From positions 124,001 through 188,000 of the forward strand of contig CADALO010000003.1 of NCBI GenBank assembly GCA_902788805.1: a stretch of 64,000 nt of DNA, read 5' to 3'. The DNA is from an uncultured Bacteroidota bacterium (GTDB taxonomy: Bacteria; Bacteroidota; Bacteroidia; Bacteroidales; P3). The notes beneath the pieces are model-generated. The model worked only from the letters and a program-made list of their open reading frames with translations, was not told the DNA's origin and searched no databases. Numbering within the stretch: the stretch's first letter is position 1; each line of letters begins with the position of its first letter. The position numbers and the translations under genes were made by a program. Shown here in pieces: positions 26,438 through 35,449 of the stretch.

Positions 26438-27670
26438 ATGAACAAATCGATTGCAATTCTTACCGGTGGCGGTCCTGCGCCTGGAATGAATACCGTTGTG
26501 GCCTCGGTTGCCAAAACTTTTTTGCGCGACGGCTATCGCGTCATCGGTCTGCACGGCGGCTACTCGGCCCTTTTTACCGATAAACCGCGTATGCAGGATC
26601 TCGACTTCCTTACGGCTGACGAGATTTTCAACAAGGGCGGTTCAATATTGAAAATGAGTCGTTTCAAACCTACCGACGAAGATTTTGAGAAGCGTTTCAA
26701 TTTGCCGTTCTTCACCGACAACAATGTCAAGTTGCTTGTCACCGTTGGTGGCGACGACACGGCTTCGACTGCCAACCGCATTGCCAAGTTCCTTGAGAGC
26801 AAGCACTATCCTATAGCCAATATTCACGTTCCCAAGACGATAGACAACGACTTGCCGCTGCCTAACAGCAGCCCAACGTTCGGCTACAACAGCGCAAAGG
26901 CTCAGGGTTGCGTGCTGGCCACCGCCGTTATGGAGGACGCCCGCACCAGCGAGAACTGGTTCGTTGTCAGCGCTATGGGCCGTTCGGCCGGTCACCTCGC
27001 CCTTGGTATCGCCGGTGCCTGCCACTACCCGATGGTCATCATTCCGGAGTTCTTCAACAAGAGTGAGATAACCATCGAGAAGATTGTCAATATGGTGGTT
27101 TCCTGCATCGTGAAGCGTAAGCTGATGGGCATCAACTATGGTGCCGCGATGATTTCGGAGGGTGTTTTCCACAGTCTCAGTGACGAAGAGATTGCTAAGA
27201 GCGGCATCCATTTCAGCTATGACGAGCACGGTCACCCCGAGTTGGGCAAGGTTTCGAAAGCCCATATCTTCAACGACTTGCTGGAGCGCAAGGTCAAGGA
27301 GCTCGGCCTGAAGGTGAAGAGCCGTCCGGTCGAAATCGGCTATGAAATCCGCTGCCATACGCCTATCGCTTTCGACCTCACCTATTGCTCGCTGATGGGT
27401 ATGGGTGTCCACACACTCTTCAACCAGGGATGCACGGGCTGTATGGTCTATTGCGACCATCAGGGCACCGTCACTCCGCTCTACCTCAAGGACCTGCAAG
27501 ACCCGAAGACAGGCAAGATTCCGCCGCGTCAGGTCAACGTGAACAGTAACAAGGTTATGTCGTATGTCAACGACATTATGGACTACATCACGCCGGCCGA
27601 CTACGAGGCTGCCAAGAAGTATCTGCCCAATCCTGAGGCTTACGACTTCAAGAAGATTCTCGGCTGGTAG
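26438..27670 (+). CDS. pfp: Pyrophosphate-dependent phosphofructokinase
   Basis: 410 residues from the ATG at 26438; an in-frame ATG at 26399 would add 13 residues. TGGGPAPGMN near residues 9-18 is the phosphate loop. GGDDTAS at 104-110 has Asp where ATP enzymes have Gly, and PKTIDND at 132-138 has Lys where ATP enzymes have Gly; both mark PPi as phosphoryl donor. The enzyme interconverts fructose 6-phosphate and fructose 1,6-bisphosphate reversibly. GRSAGHLALG and later substrate loops are intact. Single gene with own promoter and terminator. Confidence 0.93.
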   Translation: MNKSIAILTGGGPAPGMNTVVASVAKTFLRDGYRVIGLHGGYSALFTDKPRMQDLDFLTADEIFNKGGSILKMSRFKPTDEDFEKRFNLPFFTDNNVKLLVTVGGDDTASTANRIAKFLESKHYPIANIHVPKTIDNDLPLPNSSPTFGYNSAKAQGCVLATAVMEDARTSENWFVVSAMGRSAGHLALGIAGACHYPMVIIPEFFNKSEITIEKIVNMVVSCIVKRKLMGINYGAAMISEGVFHSLSDEEIAKSGIHFSYDEHGHPELGKVSKAHIFNDLLERKVKELGLKVKSRPVEIGYEIRCHTPIAFDLTYCSLMGMGVHTLFNQGCTGCMVYCDHQGTVTPLYLKDLQDPKTGKIPPRQVNVNSNKVMSYVNDIMDYITPADYEAAKKYLPNPEAYDFKKILGW

Positions 27671-27688
27671 GCCAAGCGCTTAAACAAG

Positions 27689-27741
27689 GCATATAAAAAG
27701 AGGGTGGACTGCTGTGGCAGTCCGCCCTCTGCTTTATATGC
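27689..27741. terminator. Bidirectional terminator between pfp and aguA
   Basis: AGAGGG-T-GGACTGC pairs with GCAGTCC-G-CCCTCT around TGTG, extended by GCATATAAA/TTTATATGC. It serves pfp on the plus strand and aguA on the minus strand. Confidence 0.85.
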
Positions 27742-27754
27742 TATATCAGCACTA

Positions 27755-28798
27755 TCACACGGGCATTTGTTGGCTGAGGCAGTGGAAGCTGCCGAGGCCC
27801 CAGATGATGTCGGTGCTGTCGATGCCTACGATTTCGCGTGTGGGGAAGCATTCCTCGAGGATGTAGGCGGCGCGTGTGTCGTTTTTGCATTTGTAGGTGG
27901 GGAAGATGACCAGCCCGTTGCAGATGTAGAAGTTGGCGTAGGAGGCAGGCAGACGCTGTCCTTCCCATTCCACCAGCGAGGGCATTGGCAGTTCGACCAC
28001 GGTCGGCTGCTTGCCGTTGGCCAGACGGCAGCTGTTGAGTAGCTTGAGGTTGGCCTGAAGCGGAGCGTAGTTCTCGTCGTTCTTGTCCTCTTCGACAGCG
28101 GTGACGATGATGTCCTCGTCGACAAAGCGGCTCAGGTCGTCGACGTGGCCGTCGGTGTCGTCGCCGGCGATGCCGTCACCCAGCCAGATGATGTTGTCGA
28201 CACCGTAGTAGGCGCGGAGGTGTTCCTCTATCTGTTGCTGCGTGAGGTCGGGGTTGCGGTTGGGGTTGAGCAGACACGATGTCGTTGTCAGCAGGTCGCC
28301 CTTGCCGTTGACGTCTATCGAGCCGCCCTCCATCACGATGTCGGGTTCAAACATCGTCAGTCCGAGGTGCTTGGCTATATGTGCGGGGATCTGTGTGTCG
28401 AGCTCGTAGGGGTACTTGCCTCCCCAGGCGTTGTGGTTCCAGTTGACTATGGCTCGCATACCGGCCACTTTGTGGTTGAGCAGGAATGCGGGGCCGTGGT
28501 CGCGGCACCAGGCGTCGTTGGTGGGGAAGCGGTGGAATTCGACGTTGACCATAAAGGCACCGATCTCTTTCAGCGCCTGGCGGACACGGTTCTCCATTGC
28601 CTCGTCCTGTACGTTGATGTGGACCGTCTCGACCTCGGTAAGTGTCTTGATAAACAGGTGGTACGATGGGAAAATGGTCTCTATCTTGTCTGGCCACGAG
28701 TCTTCGTTGTGCGGGTAGCTGAGCCAGGTGGCCTCGTGTTTTTCCCATTCGGCGGGCATATAGAAGCCGCGGTCTTTAGGTGTGGGCTTGGTAATCAT
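27755..28798 (-). CDS. aguA: Agmatine deiminase
   Basis: 347 residues from ATG at 28798 (reverse). A much longer frame reaches 29221 but its start is the shadow of aguB. Family motifs: YMPAEWEKHEATWLSYP at the N-terminus, NDAWCRDHGPAF, MEGGSIDVNGKGDLLTT, DTDGHVDD with the His, and GSFHCLSQQMP near the C-terminus carrying the catalytic Cys. Converts agmatine to N-carbamoylputrescine. Related Porphyromonas peptidylarginine deiminases are larger and secreted; no signal peptide here. The next upstream gene is the amidase that finishes the pathway. Confidence 0.93.
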   Translation of the reverse strand: MITKPTPKDRGFYMPAEWEKHEATWLSYPHNEDSWPDKIETIFPSYHLFIKTLTEVETVHINVQDEAMENRVRQALKEIGAFMVNVEFHRFPTNDAWCRDHGPAFLLNHKVAGMRAIVNWNHNAWGGKYPYELDTQIPAHIAKHLGLTMFEPDIVMEGGSIDVNGKGDLLTTTSCLLNPNRNPDLTQQQIEEHLRAYYGVDNIIWLGDGIAGDDTDGHVDDLSRFVDEDIIVTAVEEDKNDENYAPLQANLKLLNSCRLANGKQPTVVELPMPSLVEWEGQRLPASYANFYICNGLVIFPTYKCKNDTRAAYILEECFPTREIVGIDSTDIIWGLGSFHCLSQQMPV

Positions 28799-28824
28799 TA
28801 TTCGATTAATAATTAGTCGTTTGT

Positions 28825-29691
28825 TTAGTCGATGAATCTTTTGAGTATGGGCTGGTAGCTGTCTATGCGGCGGTCGCGCAGATAGGGCCAGTGGCGGCGG
28901 TATTTGTCGCTGTCGCCCAGGTCGAGCTCTTCGATGTGGGTGCACTCCTCGAGGTGCGGTCCCTGCCACAGCAGGCGCCCGAAGGCATTGGTGATGAACG
29001 AGCCGCCCCAGAACTGCATATCGCCCTCGCGACCGGTGCGGTTCACGCTGACCACAGGCACGCCGTTGGCCACAGCGTGGCTGCGCTGGATGGTCTGCCA
29101 GGCTTGATACTGCTCGTCGTTGGTGGCCTCGTCCTGTTCTATGGCCCAGCCGATGGCGGTGGGGTAGAAGAGTATCTCGGCGCCCATCAGGGCGGTTATG
29201 CGGCTGGCCTCGGGGTACCACTGGTCCCAGCAGATGAGTACACCGATGCGGGCATATTTGGTCTCGAACACCTTGTAGCCCAGGTCGCCGGGGGTGAAGT
29301 AGAACTTCTCGTAATATCCCGGGTCGTCGGGGATGTGCATCTTGCGATACTTGCCGAGGTAGCTGCCGTCGGCGTCGATGACAGCGGTGGTGTTGTGATA
29401 CAGCCCCTCGGCGCGTTTCTCGAACATCGAGCAGACGATGACCACACCAAGCTCTTTGGCCAGAGCCATAAAATGTTGTGTCGTCGGACCGTCGGGGATG
29501 GGCTCGGCGTAGCGGAAGTTGTGATAGTCCTCGACATCGCAGAAATAGAGCGATGCAAAGAGTTCTTGCAGACAGATTATCTGTGCTCCGTCTGCTGCCA
29601 GCTGGCGCACTTTCTCCGTGTAGCGGGCTATGTTCTGTTCTTTGTCGGGTCCGCAGCTCATCTGGGCCAGACCTACCTTTACTTTTCTCAT
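28825..29691 (-). CDS. aguB: N-carbamoylputrescine amidohydrolase
   Basis: 288 residues, carbon-nitrogen hydrolase family. The catalytic triad is visible: Glu43 in QELFASLYF, Lys in KYRKMHIPDD, and Cys in ICWDQWYPE. It hydrolyses N-carbamoylputrescine to putrescine, CO2 and ammonia; paired with aguA 26 bases downstream. Together they supply putrescine from agmatine; no arginine decarboxylase is in the window. Confidence 0.95.
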   Translation of the reverse strand: MRKVKVGLAQMSCGPDKEQNIARYTEKVRQLAADGAQIICLQELFASLYFCDVEDYHNFRYAEPIPDGPTTQHFMALAKELGVVIVCSMFEKRAEGLYHNTTAVIDADGSYLGKYRKMHIPDDPGYYEKFYFTPGDLGYKVFETKYARIGVLICWDQWYPEASRITALMGAEILFYPTAIGWAIEQDEATNDEQYQAWQTIQRSHAVANGVPVVSVNRTGREGDMQFWGGSFITNAFGRLLWQGPHLEECTHIEELDLGDSDKYRRHWPYLRDRRIDSYQPILKRFID

Positions 29692-29700
29692 ATTGTTCAG

Positions 29701-30429
29701 TTATTTAAACACACGTTCATAGTAAATATTGAACCAAAGGGGCTCCCGTCTTACGACTCTGAACCCTTGGCATTCGGGTGCGGGCTTGGTTTCTGCCGGG
29801 CATACCTTGCTCTTGCGTAGCTTGTCGCGGAAACAGCCTCCCATAAAGCAGACGGTGTCGCCTTGTGTAGCCATTTCCGCCACGTTGCCTGACATATCGA
29901 ACAGCCCCAGTTCGTTTGGAATAAGCTGTCCTGTCTCGTGCATCCGGCCACCGCTGTTCTCTGCCGACCACGCCACAAACTTAGCGTTGTTGCTGCCTGA
30001 AAGCTTGTAGCCTTCGGAGTAAAGGCCTCCCTGATAGGCAAAGCGAAACTCCTCTACGGTCGGCAACCGCCATAGCTCGTTGTGGAAGCTTATCTTTTGG
30101 CAGAAGGTGTCCACCTCCGAGCGGCTGACATTGGTTACGGGCAGCAGCGGGCCCTGTTGCTTCGAAGGGTTGTAGTGCATATGGAATTGCCACATTTCCT
30201 GCGTGATTTCCTCACAGGTAATCCAGAAGCCGTCAATCTGGTAGACGATGCCGTAATTGGCGGTGGTGTCCACAGCAAGCGTGTCGCCGGTGCAAACCCA
30301 TTTGGTGTGATAGTTACTCTTGCTTGTCTCCAATCCGCCTCCGATATGGTTCAAATCCATCGTCTGCGCCATCGAAGCACCTGCAGATGCCATCATCAAT
30401 GCCAGGAGTATGTGCTTGCAGTTCAGCAT
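29701..30429 (-). CDS. SUMF1/FGE-fold secreted protein, probably non-catalytic
   Basis: 242 residues with a signal peptide ending SMAQ. FGE-sulfatase-fold signatures in order: EEITQEMWQFHM, VTNVSRSEVDTFCQ, WRLPTVEEFRFA, ELGLFDMSGNVAEM, and CQGFRVVRR at the end. The region where active enzymes have RGGSW followed by cysteines reads GGCFRDK, so formylglycine-generating activity is doubtful. In Bacteroidota such folds also occur in T9SS-related lipoproteins (GldJ/GldK). It lies between sppA and aguB with 9-base gaps. Confidence 0.82.
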   Translation of the reverse strand: MLNCKHILLALMMASAGASMAQTMDLNHIGGGLETSKSNYHTKWVCTGDTLAVDTTANYGIVYQIDGFWITCEEITQEMWQFHMHYNPSKQQGPLLPVTNVSRSEVDTFCQKISFHNELWRLPTVEEFRFAYQGGLYSEGYKLSGSNNAKFVAWSAENSGGRMHETGQLIPNELGLFDMSGNVAEMATQGDTVCFMGGCFRDKLRKSKVCPAETKPAPECQGFRVVRREPLWFNIYYERVFK

Positions 30430-30438
30430 ATCGGTTTG

Positions 30439-32265
30439 TTAGTCGGTCAGAATAAAGAATTCCACTCTTGCCTGCAGTCCTTTGGTGTCGCAGATGCGGT
30501 TCAGCGTCTCTATCATTACGTTGCCGCTCGTCCACACTCCGTCGCCGCCCACGGGACGCATCGGGTAGGGGGCAATGTCGGCAGTCGGCACTGTGCCTTT
30601 CGACTTTATAGTGCCCGACGACTTGCCCTTGCGGTTCATCAACTCTGTCAGCAGGTCGTCATTGGCCGGATAGTCGACCACTTGGTAATCCTTGATTCCT
30701 GCGCTGTCGGCAGCAATGCTTATGGCGTCGTTCAAGCCGCCCAATGCATCAACAAGACCCAGTTTCAGTGCATCGTGACCTGTCCAAACACGTCCTCGGG
30801 CTATGCTGTCGACAAATTCGGTGCTCAGCCCGCGTCCTTTGGCCACGCGACCCACAAAGACTGTATAGAACTCTTCTACATTGCGTTGCATCAGTTTCAG
30901 CACTGCCGGCGACAGTGGCCGCATTGGACTCAATGCCGTCGAGTTGGCGTTGGTGTTTACGGTGTCGGTGGTGATGCCCAGATAGCGCTTCAGGGTGCCT
31001 CCAATCTCGGGCAGCGTGGCAAAAACACCAATCGAACCCGTTATTGTCGTCGGCTCTGCAACGATATAGTTGGCGTTGCACGAAATCTCATATCCTGCCG
31101 ATGCCGCTACATCGCCCATCGACACAATCACAGGCTTCTTCTCCTTCGCCCTCATCACGGCGTTGGTCATAATCTCCGACGCTGTCACTTGGCCGCCGGG
31201 CGAATTCACACGCAGCACTATAGCCTTTATCTTCTCGTCCTTTGCGGCGTCGTCCAGCGCTTTGGTTATGTTGTCCGAATAGACGGCAGTTCCAACGCCG
31301 CTTCCTGCAACAACATCTCCTTCGGCATATATCACCGCGATCTGGTCTTTGCCTATGGCCTTCTTCTTCAAGGTCTTTGCGTACTCCGAAAGCGACACGG
31401 CCTGCTTGCTGCCATACTCGCGTTCCATCTTTATTCTGATGTCGTTCTCAAAGCAAAGGCTGTCCACCAGCCCTTTGTCCACAGCATCCTCAGGCAGAAC
31501 AGCCGTCAGCCCGTCGGCCATACGGTTCAGCTCCTCGGTGCTGATGTCCCTTGCGTCGGCAATCTTGGCTGTTACATACTCCCAGATGCTTGCAATATAC
31601 TCTCTTATCTGCTCACGGTTCGATTCGCTCAGATGGTTCATCGTGTACATCTCGCCGGCACTCTTGTAGCTGTTGCTCTTTGGACGCACCAGCGTCATCT
31701 TCACCGCCAGGCGGTCAAGCATATCCTTGAAAAACAGGCTCTCGGCTCCAATGCCCCTGAATTCTACCATACCGGATGGGTTCATAAACACATTGTCGGC
31801 TATCGACGCTACAAAATATCCTTGCTGCGAATAGACGTCGGCATACGCCATTATCGGCTTGCCGCTCGCGCGGAATTCCAGCAGCGCCTGACGCAGCTCC
31901 TCGCTCTTGCCCCACGACATAGGGAATGCGCTGCCCATATATAGGTATATGCCACCTATGCGCTCGTCGCCCGCAGCCGCCGTGATGCATCTCAGCATAT
32001 CGCTGAAGCCCACGTCCGAGCCGTTGCCCATCAAGCCCTCAAGCTCGCTCGGCGTACGCTCGTTCACAGGCTGCGTCAAATCTATCTTCAGAAAAGAATC
32101 TTTGGCAACCACAACGCCGCTGTCGCTGCCTATCGAGCCCAAAATGCCGAAAAACACCAGCAGTTTGAACAACCCAATCAATACAAGCACTATCAGCGTG
32201 CCTACGCCCGATGCAAGCATAATCTTGCCAAATCCAGGCGCTTTCCTCTCGGTCTTGTTATCCAT
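30439..32265 (-). CDS. sppA: Signal peptide peptidase SppA, 67K type
   Basis: 608 residues. One N-terminal membrane segment (residues 15-45), then two S49 domains. Lys201 in SYKSAGE is the general base and Ser389 in VAASAGYE the nucleophile, matching Lys209/Ser409 of the E. coli enzyme. It degrades cleaved signal peptides in the membrane, active site outside the cytosol. First gene of a likely sppA-SUMF1-aguB-aguA transcript (gaps of 9, 9 and 26 bases). A clear promoter was not recognised in 32266-32383. Confidence 0.93.
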   Translation of the reverse strand: MDNKTERKAPGFGKIMLASGVGTLIVLVLIGLFKLLVFFGILGSIGSDSGVVVAKDSFLKIDLTQPVNERTPSELEGLMGNGSDVGFSDMLRCITAAAGDERIGGIYLYMGSAFPMSWGKSEELRQALLEFRASGKPIMAYADVYSQQGYFVASIADNVFMNPSGMVEFRGIGAESLFFKDMLDRLAVKMTLVRPKSNSYKSAGEMYTMNHLSESNREQIREYIASIWEYVTAKIADARDISTEELNRMADGLTAVLPEDAVDKGLVDSLCFENDIRIKMEREYGSKQAVSLSEYAKTLKKKAIGKDQIAVIYAEGDVVAGSGVGTAVYSDNITKALDDAAKDEKIKAIVLRVNSPGGQVTASEIMTNAVMRAKEKKPVIVSMGDVAASAGYEISCNANYIVAEPTTITGSIGVFATLPEIGGTLKRYLGITTDTVNTNANSTALSPMRPLSPAVLKLMQRNVEEFYTVFVGRVAKGRGLSTEFVDSIARGRVWTGHDALKLGLVDALGGLNDAISIAADSAGIKDYQVVDYPANDDLLTELMNRKGKSSGTIKSKGTVPTADIAPYPMRPVGGDGVWTSGNVMIETLNRICDTKGLQARVEFFILTD

Positions 32266-32401
32266 TTTTGACGTATCCTTTTTATAAGTTCAATTCACTA
32301 TAACGCAGCAAAGCCACATTTATTTTTCGCAACAACAAAATAATATTCTCCTTTCCGCGTTTCGTGTCATATAATGTCATTTAATGTCAACTGAACAGCC
32401 A

Positions 32402-34153
32402 ATGAAAAAGACACAACTATTCATAGCAGCACTGCTCTTCTCACAAATCACAGGCCTCTCGCCTTTTGCAGGCTCAGCCTCAGCACAGAACGACGACACC
32501 GCCCACTTCCGTCGCATCGAACAGGTCGACGAATACATCGAAAAAAACTATGTCGAAACGCCCGACTATAAGCGCATCGGCGAAAAAGCCATCTCCGCTA
32601 TTCTCGCCGAACTCGACCCGCACAGCACCTACATCGCAGCCAAGGACGTGCAGCGCACCAACGAAGGCCTGCAGGCCAACTTCGAAGGCGTAGGTATCGC
32701 TTTCCAAATAGTTGACGACACCATCTCGGTCACCGAAGTCATCATTGGCGGTCCCTCCGAAAAAGTGGGCCTCCAGATAGGCGACAAGCTCCTTACCGTC
32801 GACGACACCACAGCCACCTTCAAGGGCGTCAACAACCGCTTCGTGTTCAACCATCTGCGTGGCAAAAAAGGCACCCAGGTCAGACTCTCAGTCAAGCGCA
32901 ACGGCATCGACCAGCCGCTCAACTTCACCATCATCCGCGACAAAGTGCCCATCTACTCGGTCGACACCTATTTTATGCTCGACGACGAAGTGGGCTACAT
33001 CCGTCTCGCGCGCTTTGCACGCACCTCTGTCAGCGAGGTCCACAATGCCATCAACAAGCTCAAAAAGCAAGGAATGAAGCGCCTCGTTTTCGACCTTCGC
33101 GGCAACGGCGGTGGCTACCTCGACATCGCAGTCGGCGTTGCCAACCAGCTGCTCGAGGCAGGACGGCTCGTCGTCTACACCGAAGGCCTCAAATCACCGC
33201 GACAGAACTTCTTCACACGACGCGGCGGCAGCTACACCTCAGGCCCACTCGTCGTCCTCGTCGACGAATACTCGGCCTCGGCCTCCGAAATCGTCTCCGG
33301 CGCCGTACAGGACTGGGATCGCGGCATCATCGTCGGCCGACGCACCTTTGGCAAAGGCCTCGTGCAGCGTATGTTCGAAATCTACGACGGCGCCCAGATC
33401 CGCCTCACTACAGCCCGCTACTACACACCCTCAGGTCGCTGCATCCAGAAGCCCTACACTGACGGCACCGAAGCCTACCACCGCGAACTGCAGCACCGCT
33501 ACGAACACAGCGAACTCACCAACGCCGACTCCATCTCCTATCCCGACTCGCTCAAATTCTTCACCGCCAAGGGACGTACCGTCTACGGCGGAGGCGGCAT
33601 AATGCCCGACGTCTTCGTGCCTATGGACACCCTGCGCCTCTCCGACTACTTCCTCTCGCTGCGCTCCGCGGGCATCTTCAACACCTTCGCACTCTCTTTC
33701 GCCGACAACCATCGCAACGACACCCTCTTTGCCGACTTCGACCGTTTCCTCGTCAACTACGACTCCGCAGCCGTCACCAGCGAATTCAACAGCTATGCAC
33801 GCTCCAAGAACATCCTCCCCAACGATGTCAAAGGCGAATGGATTGCCGCCTGGCTTAACGACATTGCCCGCACTACCGTAGCCGACACCAACCACACTAT
33901 CCACGCCGACTCCTATCAGCAATACCTCGACCAGCTTCTCGCCGACACAGCCTTCACCAACCGCCTCCAGCAAAAGGCTCTCGCCGAAGACCGCCGCCGC
34001 GCTCTCATCAACCAGCACAGCGACACCTACCTTGGCTATATGCTCAAAGCGCTCATAGCCCGCAACCTCTTCGGCATCGAATACTACTATCGCGTGATGC
34101 GCAACAGCGACACCGGCCTCCAGCAAGCTATCAAGGCAGTCAAAGAAATCTAA
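32402..34153 (+). CDS. C-terminal processing protease (S41, CtpA/Prc-like)
   Basis: 583 residues from the ATG at 32402; an in-frame ATG at 32384 adds 6. The N-terminus MKKTQLFIAALLFSQ starts a signal peptide ending ASAQ. A PDZ domain spans about 90-180 (GVGIAFQIVDD, GLQIGDKLL). The S41 core has DLRGNGGGYL, the catalytic Ser in SASASEI (about 291-297) and Lys318 in RTFGKGLVQ. It is a periplasmic protease that trims or degrades proteins from the C-terminus. Codon third bases are very C-rich. The following gene begins 11 bases later. Confidence 0.93.
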   Translation: MKKTQLFIAALLFSQITGLSPFAGSASAQNDDTAHFRRIEQVDEYIEKNYVETPDYKRIGEKAISAILAELDPHSTYIAAKDVQRTNEGLQANFEGVGIAFQIVDDTISVTEVIIGGPSEKVGLQIGDKLLTVDDTTATFKGVNNRFVFNHLRGKKGTQVRLSVKRNGIDQPLNFTIIRDKVPIYSVDTYFMLDDEVGYIRLARFARTSVSEVHNAINKLKKQGMKRLVFDLRGNGGGYLDIAVGVANQLLEAGRLVVYTEGLKSPRQNFFTRRGGSYTSGPLVVLVDEYSASASEIVSGAVQDWDRGIIVGRRTFGKGLVQRMFEIYDGAQIRLTTARYYTPSGRCIQKPYTDGTEAYHRELQHRYEHSELTNADSISYPDSLKFFTAKGRTVYGGGGIMPDVFVPMDTLRLSDYFLSLRSAGIFNTFALSFADNHRNDTLFADFDRFLVNYDSAAVTSEFNSYARSKNILPNDVKGEWIAAWLNDIARTTVADTNHTIHADSYQQYLDQLLADTAFTNRLQQKALAEDRRRALINQHSDTYLGYMLKALIARNLFGIEYYYRVMRNSDTGLQQAIKAVKEI

Positions 34154-34164
34154 CCCCAGACACA

Positions 34165-34812
34165 ATGTCGCGCTCCAGAATCAATATACCCGTTGTCGCC
34201 GCAGTCGCACTCCTCTCCGCCGCAGCCCTCACACTCTTCTTCATCCGGCATCAGCGCGACCTGCCGGTCCCCACTGTGCCCGACAGCGCCCTCCTGCAGC
34301 CGCTCGACACCGCCGCTCCTACATCCGAACTCGACTACTACGGACAGCTTGCCGACGAATTCCTCGCCACTATACCGCAGGATAAAATCATACTCCTCAC
34401 ACTCATCGACTCCGTCAACCACCACATCCTATATACCGAAACCTCCAACCAACCCTCCTGCTACCTCTACGACCTCGAGTCGCTCACCACCTCCGTGCTC
34501 TTCGGCGGCGAAAACGGATTCTACGCCGACACCAAACTCATCATCCCCGGAGCCATACAGCAATGGCGCGTCGCGCAACCCTGGATTATCTTCATAGCCC
34601 GCAACCGCGCTCCCGAAACCGACTACACCAACCAGACGCTCGTCTTCTCGCTCAACGTCGACAGCCACCAGATACGACTTATCGACACCGGCGCACAAGC
34701 CTCCTTCTCAAACGACTCCACCCTCACCGTCACCCACGCCGAACTCCTCTACCACAGCATCTTCTCCGGCGACGACGTCTACGACGAATCCACTACGACT
34801 TATCGGCTTTAA
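34165..34812 (+). CDS. Hypothetical membrane-anchored protein
   Basis: 215 residues. A basic N-terminus then one hydrophobic segment (residues 9-26) suggests a signal anchor; the rest is extracytoplasmic, acidic and Thr/Ser-rich without a recognised motif. Shares the C-rich codon usage of the protease gene 11 bases upstream, so they are likely co-transcribed and the protein may assist the protease. No function is assigned. Confidence 0.6.
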   Translation: MSRSRINIPVVAAVALLSAAALTLFFIRHQRDLPVPTVPDSALLQPLDTAAPTSELDYYGQLADEFLATIPQDKIILLTLIDSVNHHILYTETSNQPSCYLYDLESLTTSVLFGGENGFYADTKLIIPGAIQQWRVAQPWIIFIARNRAPETDYTNQTLVFSLNVDSHQIRLIDTGAQASFSNDSTLTVTHAELLYHSIFSGDDVYDESTTTYRL

Positions 34813-34857
34813 CCTTAACCTTAACTTTAACCTTAACTTTAACTTTAACTTCAGGAT
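34813..34857. repeat. 6-bp tandem repeat (TTAACC/TTAACT)
   Basis: Seven copies of TTAACC, TTAACT or TTTAAC steps right after the stop of the preceding gene, one orientation. The same word forms a palindrome at 45071-45173. Confidence 0.8.
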
Positions 34858-34893
34858 AGGGTTTTACCGCTCATATTAGTACACAGCGGACAA

Positions 34894-35066
34894 TGCGACA
34901 CACCCCGCCGCTTCGCGGCACCCCTCTCCGGGAGGGGATGGGCTGCCGCATCACGTGTATTGTCAATAATAATCAAGTGTAATTTATTGACTGCCGTGCA
35001 ATTAATTGACCGCTGCTGCGCCATCCCCTCTCGGAGAGGGGTGGCCGAAGGCCGGGGTGTGTCGCA
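34894..35066. mobile_element. MITE-like element, copy 1
   Basis: Terminal inverted repeats TGCGACACACCCCG (34894) and CGGGGTGTGTCGCA (to 35066). Inside, nested pieces CCCCTCTCC/GGAGAGGGG and CATCCCCTCTCGGAGAGGGG. Flanks give no clear target duplication. The same ends and inner motifs occur at 46363-46542. No transposase is encoded. Confidence 0.8.
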
Positions 35067-35210
35067 CCGTGAAAAATGCTTTCCGAAAACCTTATAAAAG
35101 TTAAATTTTGGCCTTGTTTTACTCAATAATCTGAAAACCAACCAATTGGCTAAGATTCACCATTGCTCCATAATCGCCTGTTCCTTAGGCCTTTAAGGGA
35201 CCATCTCCGT

Positions 35211-35304
35211 CATATGTACAATATATGTACAATACTTGTACAATATTTGTACGTTTACCAATTGTACAAGTATTGTACAACTATTGTACATATATTGTAC
35301 AACG
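35211..35304. repeat. Palindromic array of an 11-bp word (TTGTACAATAT), copy 2
   Basis: Reverse complement of the 26058-26142 array over about 85 bases with a short substitution and one or two indels. Four GTACAAT words every 11 bases, centre GTTTACC, then inverted words. About 9 kb from copy 1, in the gap before the UpxY-like gene. Confidence 0.9.
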
Positions 35305-35403
35305 ACCGGAGTTCCCTCCCTTTTCCATACCAATCCTCTCCCGGCTTTGCCCCTTTTTTTGTTTTTTTATCATCTCCTTTCCGCCCATATCCCTTTTTTT
35401 TAG

Positions 35404-35411
35404 TACTTTTG
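35404..35411 (+). promoter_or_regulatory. -7 element (TACTTTTG) upstream of UpxY-like gene
   Basis: TACTTTTG is a full match, 38 bases before the start codon; the -33 box is unclear (TTTC at 22 bases). Confidence 0.55.
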
Positions 35412-35449
35412 CAATTTTGTATTAATAACTAATAATAGAAAGGAATCTT

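Noticed and set aside
28799..29221. N-terminal extension of agmatine deiminase
   Set aside because: Overlaps aguB in another frame and is Arg/Pro/His-rich; the family N-terminus begins at 28798.
30082..31944. 620-residue open frame on the plus strand
   Set aside because: Antisense to sppA and the SUMF1-like gene, which show intact motifs on the minus strand.
35163..35432. 89-residue frame before the UpxY gene
   Set aside because: It translates the palindromic TTGTACAAT array and T-rich leader, not a protein.
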